Shown: one piece after another, positions 61,478 to 64,000 of the stretch
How positions within the stretch are numbered: position 1 is the first letter of the stretch
Layout: the number at the start of each line of letters is the position of its first letter
Origin: Kalaharituber pfeilii
Lineage: Eukaryota > Ascomycota > Pezizomycetes > Pezizales > Pezizaceae
Reading direction: 5' to 3'
NCBI GenBank assembly: GCA_015179045.1
Contig: WHUZ01000008.1
Coordinates: forward strand, 248,001-312,000
DNA: 64,000 bases
Translations under genes and position numbers: made by a program
The notes under the pieces: model-generated
What the model was told of the DNA's origin: nothing
Databases searched by the model: none
Seen by the model: only the letters and a program-made list of their open reading frames with translations

Positions 61478-61990
61478 GGGTACCACGCTATGGGAGGCAG
61501 TCAGGAAGAGGATCGTGGAACTACACAAAGGGAACTATGGCTTTGGGAAGGGCTTCGAGGAGAGTAATGATACTAAAGAAAGAAAGGGACAGACGCGAGG
61601 TCAGAAACTGGAGGCCAGGTACACTACTAAACACAGTAGCAAAACTAGGTCGGAAGGGTTGTTGCAAGGTTCTACAAACTCACGACTCTCTCTTCCACAG
61701 CAGTCAGCTGGGCGACAGACCCTTTAGAGGAGCAGAAGACCTATAGCGTCAGACATTGAAGGAAGTTCAGGAGCCGGCTGGATAAGAACGAGTGAGTGGC
61801 TATTATAGATGATGACATCAGATCCGCCTTCAACTTCCTGAGGCGAGATAAGGTTGTGGCACGCATCCAGAAGGCGGACATTAAGTGAGCGGCCTTTGTA
61901 AACGGCTTTCTACAACCTATATCCTTCAACCTCTCCTGGGATAGAAAGAAACGAGCAACCCCGGCCCCGGAATGATAGACGGCACGAAGT
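61478..61990 (+). pseudogene. LINE reverse-transcriptase relic (front part of RT)
   Basis: Plus strand: VRNWRPGTLLNTVAKLGRK (fungal LINE RT: NWRPVTLLNTxxK), HSSQLGDRPFRGAEDL, VAIIDDDIRSAFNFLRRDKV (motif A DIRSAFN) and AAFVNGFLQPISFNLSWDRK, in shifting frames with stops. This is the RT segment 5' of what the two larger copies retain, the only trace of that part in the window. Motifs B and C are gone. Confidence 0.8.
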
Positions 61991-62773
61991 AAATCTTGAC
62001 CATGTATCACCCGTTCCAATACCTTCTCCACGCGCACACATACATACATACCCATATACATCATCACCTCCCTCCAAACACCCCATTATCGCAATCACAA
62101 AAACAACCATTTCATATACCAAACGCCCGCCCCTGAAGTGAAACATATAGTAGCCACTCTTCCCACACGCAACTTCCCCAAAATATCGAATCTTGCATAT
62201 GCCTGCATCTCCAATCCATGGATGGTAACGCGCAGAATCTAAATTTTTTCTTATATCTTGTGAAATGTCATAGCTTACAAACATGAACCTGTTGTTATGA
62301 GGCCCGGAACTGTTCGATACCACTGTCGTGTCCGATATCCCCTTCTAATACAGTGCTGCTGGGACATAGTGCATTGGTAGGCCCAGAGGTTCGGCATTTG
62401 CGTTGCCGTGCATCGAGACCGTCCTTGGGGCCGCCGGGATATCCGGTGATTGTGCTGTGGAGCATGGAAATTCCATTAATACATTGGATTGAGGGTAATC
62501 TATGGACCCCGCATGATGGAGCCATCAGTCGGGATTTTTCAATCTATATCCACTTGTATAACTAATACTACCAAACACACGAATAATAGAAGTAATTACT
62601 ACAGACAAAAAAAACACTCTCAAAAACCGCAAACAATGAAAACGCATCGTAGATGTCTCGAAAAATTCTGTGCCCGGACTCTAGTCAAACTCAGCTTCGC
62701 AACTATACTCTCGCTGGAACTATGCTACTTGTATGCATATTAATCCAATCCCCTGCTGGTATGACCCTAGCCC
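61991..62773. other. No gene recognised; 3' flank of ankyrin gene
   Basis: Short frames with no domain. If the donor at 62843-62848 is used, downstream exons of the ankyrin gene would lie here. Confidence 0.3.
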
Positions 62774-64000
62774 TCACGGCCTCGGAAACTCCATTGACGG
62801 GGCATGCGTAACATGCATGTGCTTGTACAATTTTTTAAAGACACTCACCGCCGAGACGCCCTCATCGTCCTCCCAATACGGATCCGCGCCCGCGCAGACC
62901 AGCAGCCGGTTCAGCTTCATCCTAGTTCCACATGGTCCTTGCGAGCGCCACGACTTGGTCAGCGCAATCAGTCCGGTCCCATGGACTTGCGCCTCTGCGC
63001 CCTGCCGCATCAGCCACTTGACTGCGCCCAGGCGCTGGTGCTGGCACGCCAGCATCAGCGCGGTCAGGGGCTCCCCCGTGCACAGCTCGGCAGCGGCGAG
63101 ATCCTGGCCCAGCGCACGCGCGTGCTCGCACAGGAGCTCCATGGCCTCGACAAGGCCCGCTTTTGCGGCCCACATGAGCGGCGTGAATGCGTGCTCGTCG
63201 CGCGCGCGCAGGTCTACGCCAGGCGCCATCTGTAGCAGCATCTGCAGACATCGGAGGGACCGCGCGTGGGGTATGCTGTAGTACCACTCCCTGCCCATCC
63301 TCGGCCAGATGATCCCATTGGAACACAGCGCCGAGAGCGGCGTAACCCCACCCTTATTTGGTATACCGGCCGTCTTCCGGGCGACTGGGTGAGCAAGCAG
63401 TACGTGTAGGGACCTCTCTGCCGCCGTCATGGCCGCCCACATGAGCGGCGTGTTGCCATCCGCGCCCGCCACCGCTGGATTCGCGCCAGGCAGGCCCAGG
63501 AGCATCTCGACAACCTCGTAATGGTCAAGCCGGGCTGCGATACATAACGGTGTATCGCCGCGGCTGGTCTTCTTGTCCGGGTCGATGCGGCCGTGGGCAG
63601 CATCCAGCAGCGCACGAGCTAGCACCGGTGGGCCCGCAGCCGCCGCTTTGTATAAGGGCGTTTCTCCAGAGCCATCCTCGCAGTTGGGGTCCACGGCGCC
63701 TGCGGGGAGCTGGCTGAGAAGGTGTCTGATGATGCGGACGTGGCCGTCGAATTTCGAGAGCTTGCCTGCATCGTGGTTCCACCTTGCGTGCTCTATAAGG
63801 CCGCCGGAGGCGGCGTGGCACAGCGCGCTCCCTCTGTCACAGGAGTCCGGAGAACCCTTCACGCCTGCCCTGGCGAACTCCAGCAGGGCGCAGAAGGCGT
63901 CGTAGTTGCCTTCGAAGGCCGCGTAGCGGAGCGCTGTCCAGTGGGTGGACGTGGAATCTCTGTTGTCATACCACTTGGCGGTAGGGTCGAAGAACGCGCG
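62774..64000 (-). CDS. Ankyrin-repeat protein (5' end beyond window)
   Basis: Open on the minus strand from the right edge of the window to a stop at 62774-62776: about 408 codons with no interruption. At least eight ankyrin-type units are visible, e.g. WTALRYAAFEGNYDAFCALL, GETPLYKAAAAGPPVLARALL, GDTPLCIAARLDHYEVVEMLL, GNTPLMWAAMTAAERSLHVLL, FTPLMWAAKAGLVEAMELLC and LTALMLACQHQRLGAVKWLM. Ankyrin repeats mediate protein binding; no other domain is visible in this part. A good donor GTGAGT (62843-62848) inside the last codons (after DDEGVSA) suggests the true C-terminus may be spliced. It is markedly more GC-rich than everything to its left and carries no insertion. Confidence 0.85.
   Translation of the reverse strand, partial: RAFFDPTAKWYDNRDSTSTHWTALRYAAFEGNYDAFCALLEFARAGVKGSPDSCDRGSALCHAASGGLIEHARWNHDAGKLSKFDGHVRIIRHLLSQLPAGAVDPNCEDGSGETPLYKAAAAGPPVLARALLDAAHGRIDPDKKTSRGDTPLCIAARLDHYEVVEMLLGLPGANPAVAGADGNTPLMWAAMTAAERSLHVLLAHPVARKTAGIPNKGGVTPLSALCSNGIIWPRMGREWYYSIPHARSLRCLQMLLQMAPGVDLRARDEHAFTPLMWAAKAGLVEAMELLCEHARALGQDLAAAELCTGEPLTALMLACQHQRLGAVKWLMRQGAEAQVHGTGLIALTKSWRSQGPCGTRMKLNRLLVCAGADPYWEDDEGVSAVSVFKKLYKHMHVTHAPSMEFPRP

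Noticed and set aside
63573..63905. Overlapping frames on both strands of the ankyrin gene
   Set aside because: GC-rich coding DNA opens several frames; only the minus-strand frame shows regular ankyrin repeats.

Overview
The window looks like a repeat-rich, gene-poor stretch of a filamentous fungal chromosome, most likely an ascomycete of the Pezizomycotina. The grounds are LINEs carrying a C-terminal RNase H (as in the fungal Tad1-like group), fungal-type MULE, Tc1/mariner, hAT and Ty3/gypsy remains, and short introns with GTAAGT/GTGAGT donors and CTAAC branch sites. The species cannot be named from the sequence. Almost every coding trace is a broken mobile element. Only four groups look like cellular genes: a pair of Cys-rich single-pass membrane proteins (about 7.8-9.8 kb and 18.3-19.7 kb, minus strand), a second paralogous pair of unknown function (40.5-42.8 kb and 45.1-48.3 kb, plus strand), a multi-exon Cys-containing gene (52.8-53.9 kb, minus strand), and an ankyrin-repeat gene running off the right edge (62.8-64.0 kb, minus strand).

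Two LINE lineages dominate. Lineage A ends in a stem-loop with arms like CTCGCCATAGCCC and GGGCGGCATGCGAG before the poly-A. Lineage B ends in a different stem-loop, CCCTGCC...GCGGGGT, followed by ACGTGA and poly-A. Both exist as 5'-truncated RT/RNase H copies (best: 30666-32613 and 50381-52108) and as ORF1-only elements without reverse transcriptase (6393-7455 and 25191-26882). Both also exist as at least 18 insertions consisting of nothing but the terminal hairpin plus poly-A, flanked by 9-15 bp target-site duplications (TSDs). Three further insertions are almost pure poly-A between TSDs. This hairpin-only retroposon population is the most notable system in the window.

DNA transposons form a second layer. 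Three MULE-type elements with 9-bp TSDs are delimited exactly (20559-22084, 40564-42163, 45803-48167). Two of them carry a FAR1-like DNA-binding ORF and a C-terminal tail but no DDE core; the third carries the DDE half without the FAR1 part. A 662-bp hAT-type element with an 8-bp TSD sits in a lineage-B LINE (16574-17235).

Layout: 1-7.5 kb LINE and MULE debris; 7.8-9.8 kb membrane gene copy 1; 10.6-13.1 kb nested inverted repeats; 13.2-18.2 kb nested LINEs and hAT; 18.3-19.7 kb membrane gene copy 2; 20.2-22.3 kb MULE within LINE; 24.5-29.0 kb one ORF1 element split by two insertions, one of them itself interrupted; 29.2-33.2 kb gypsy integrase relic invaded by LINEs; 34.8-37.0 kb degenerate tandem array; 40.5-48.3 kb paralogous genes, each split by a different MULE; 50.4-52.1 kb LINE; 52.8-53.9 kb gene; 54.7-56.6 kb large inverted repeat; 59.4-62.0 kb LINE and hAT relics; 62.8-64.0 kb ankyrin gene. 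TSDs allow the order of many insertions to be read directly.
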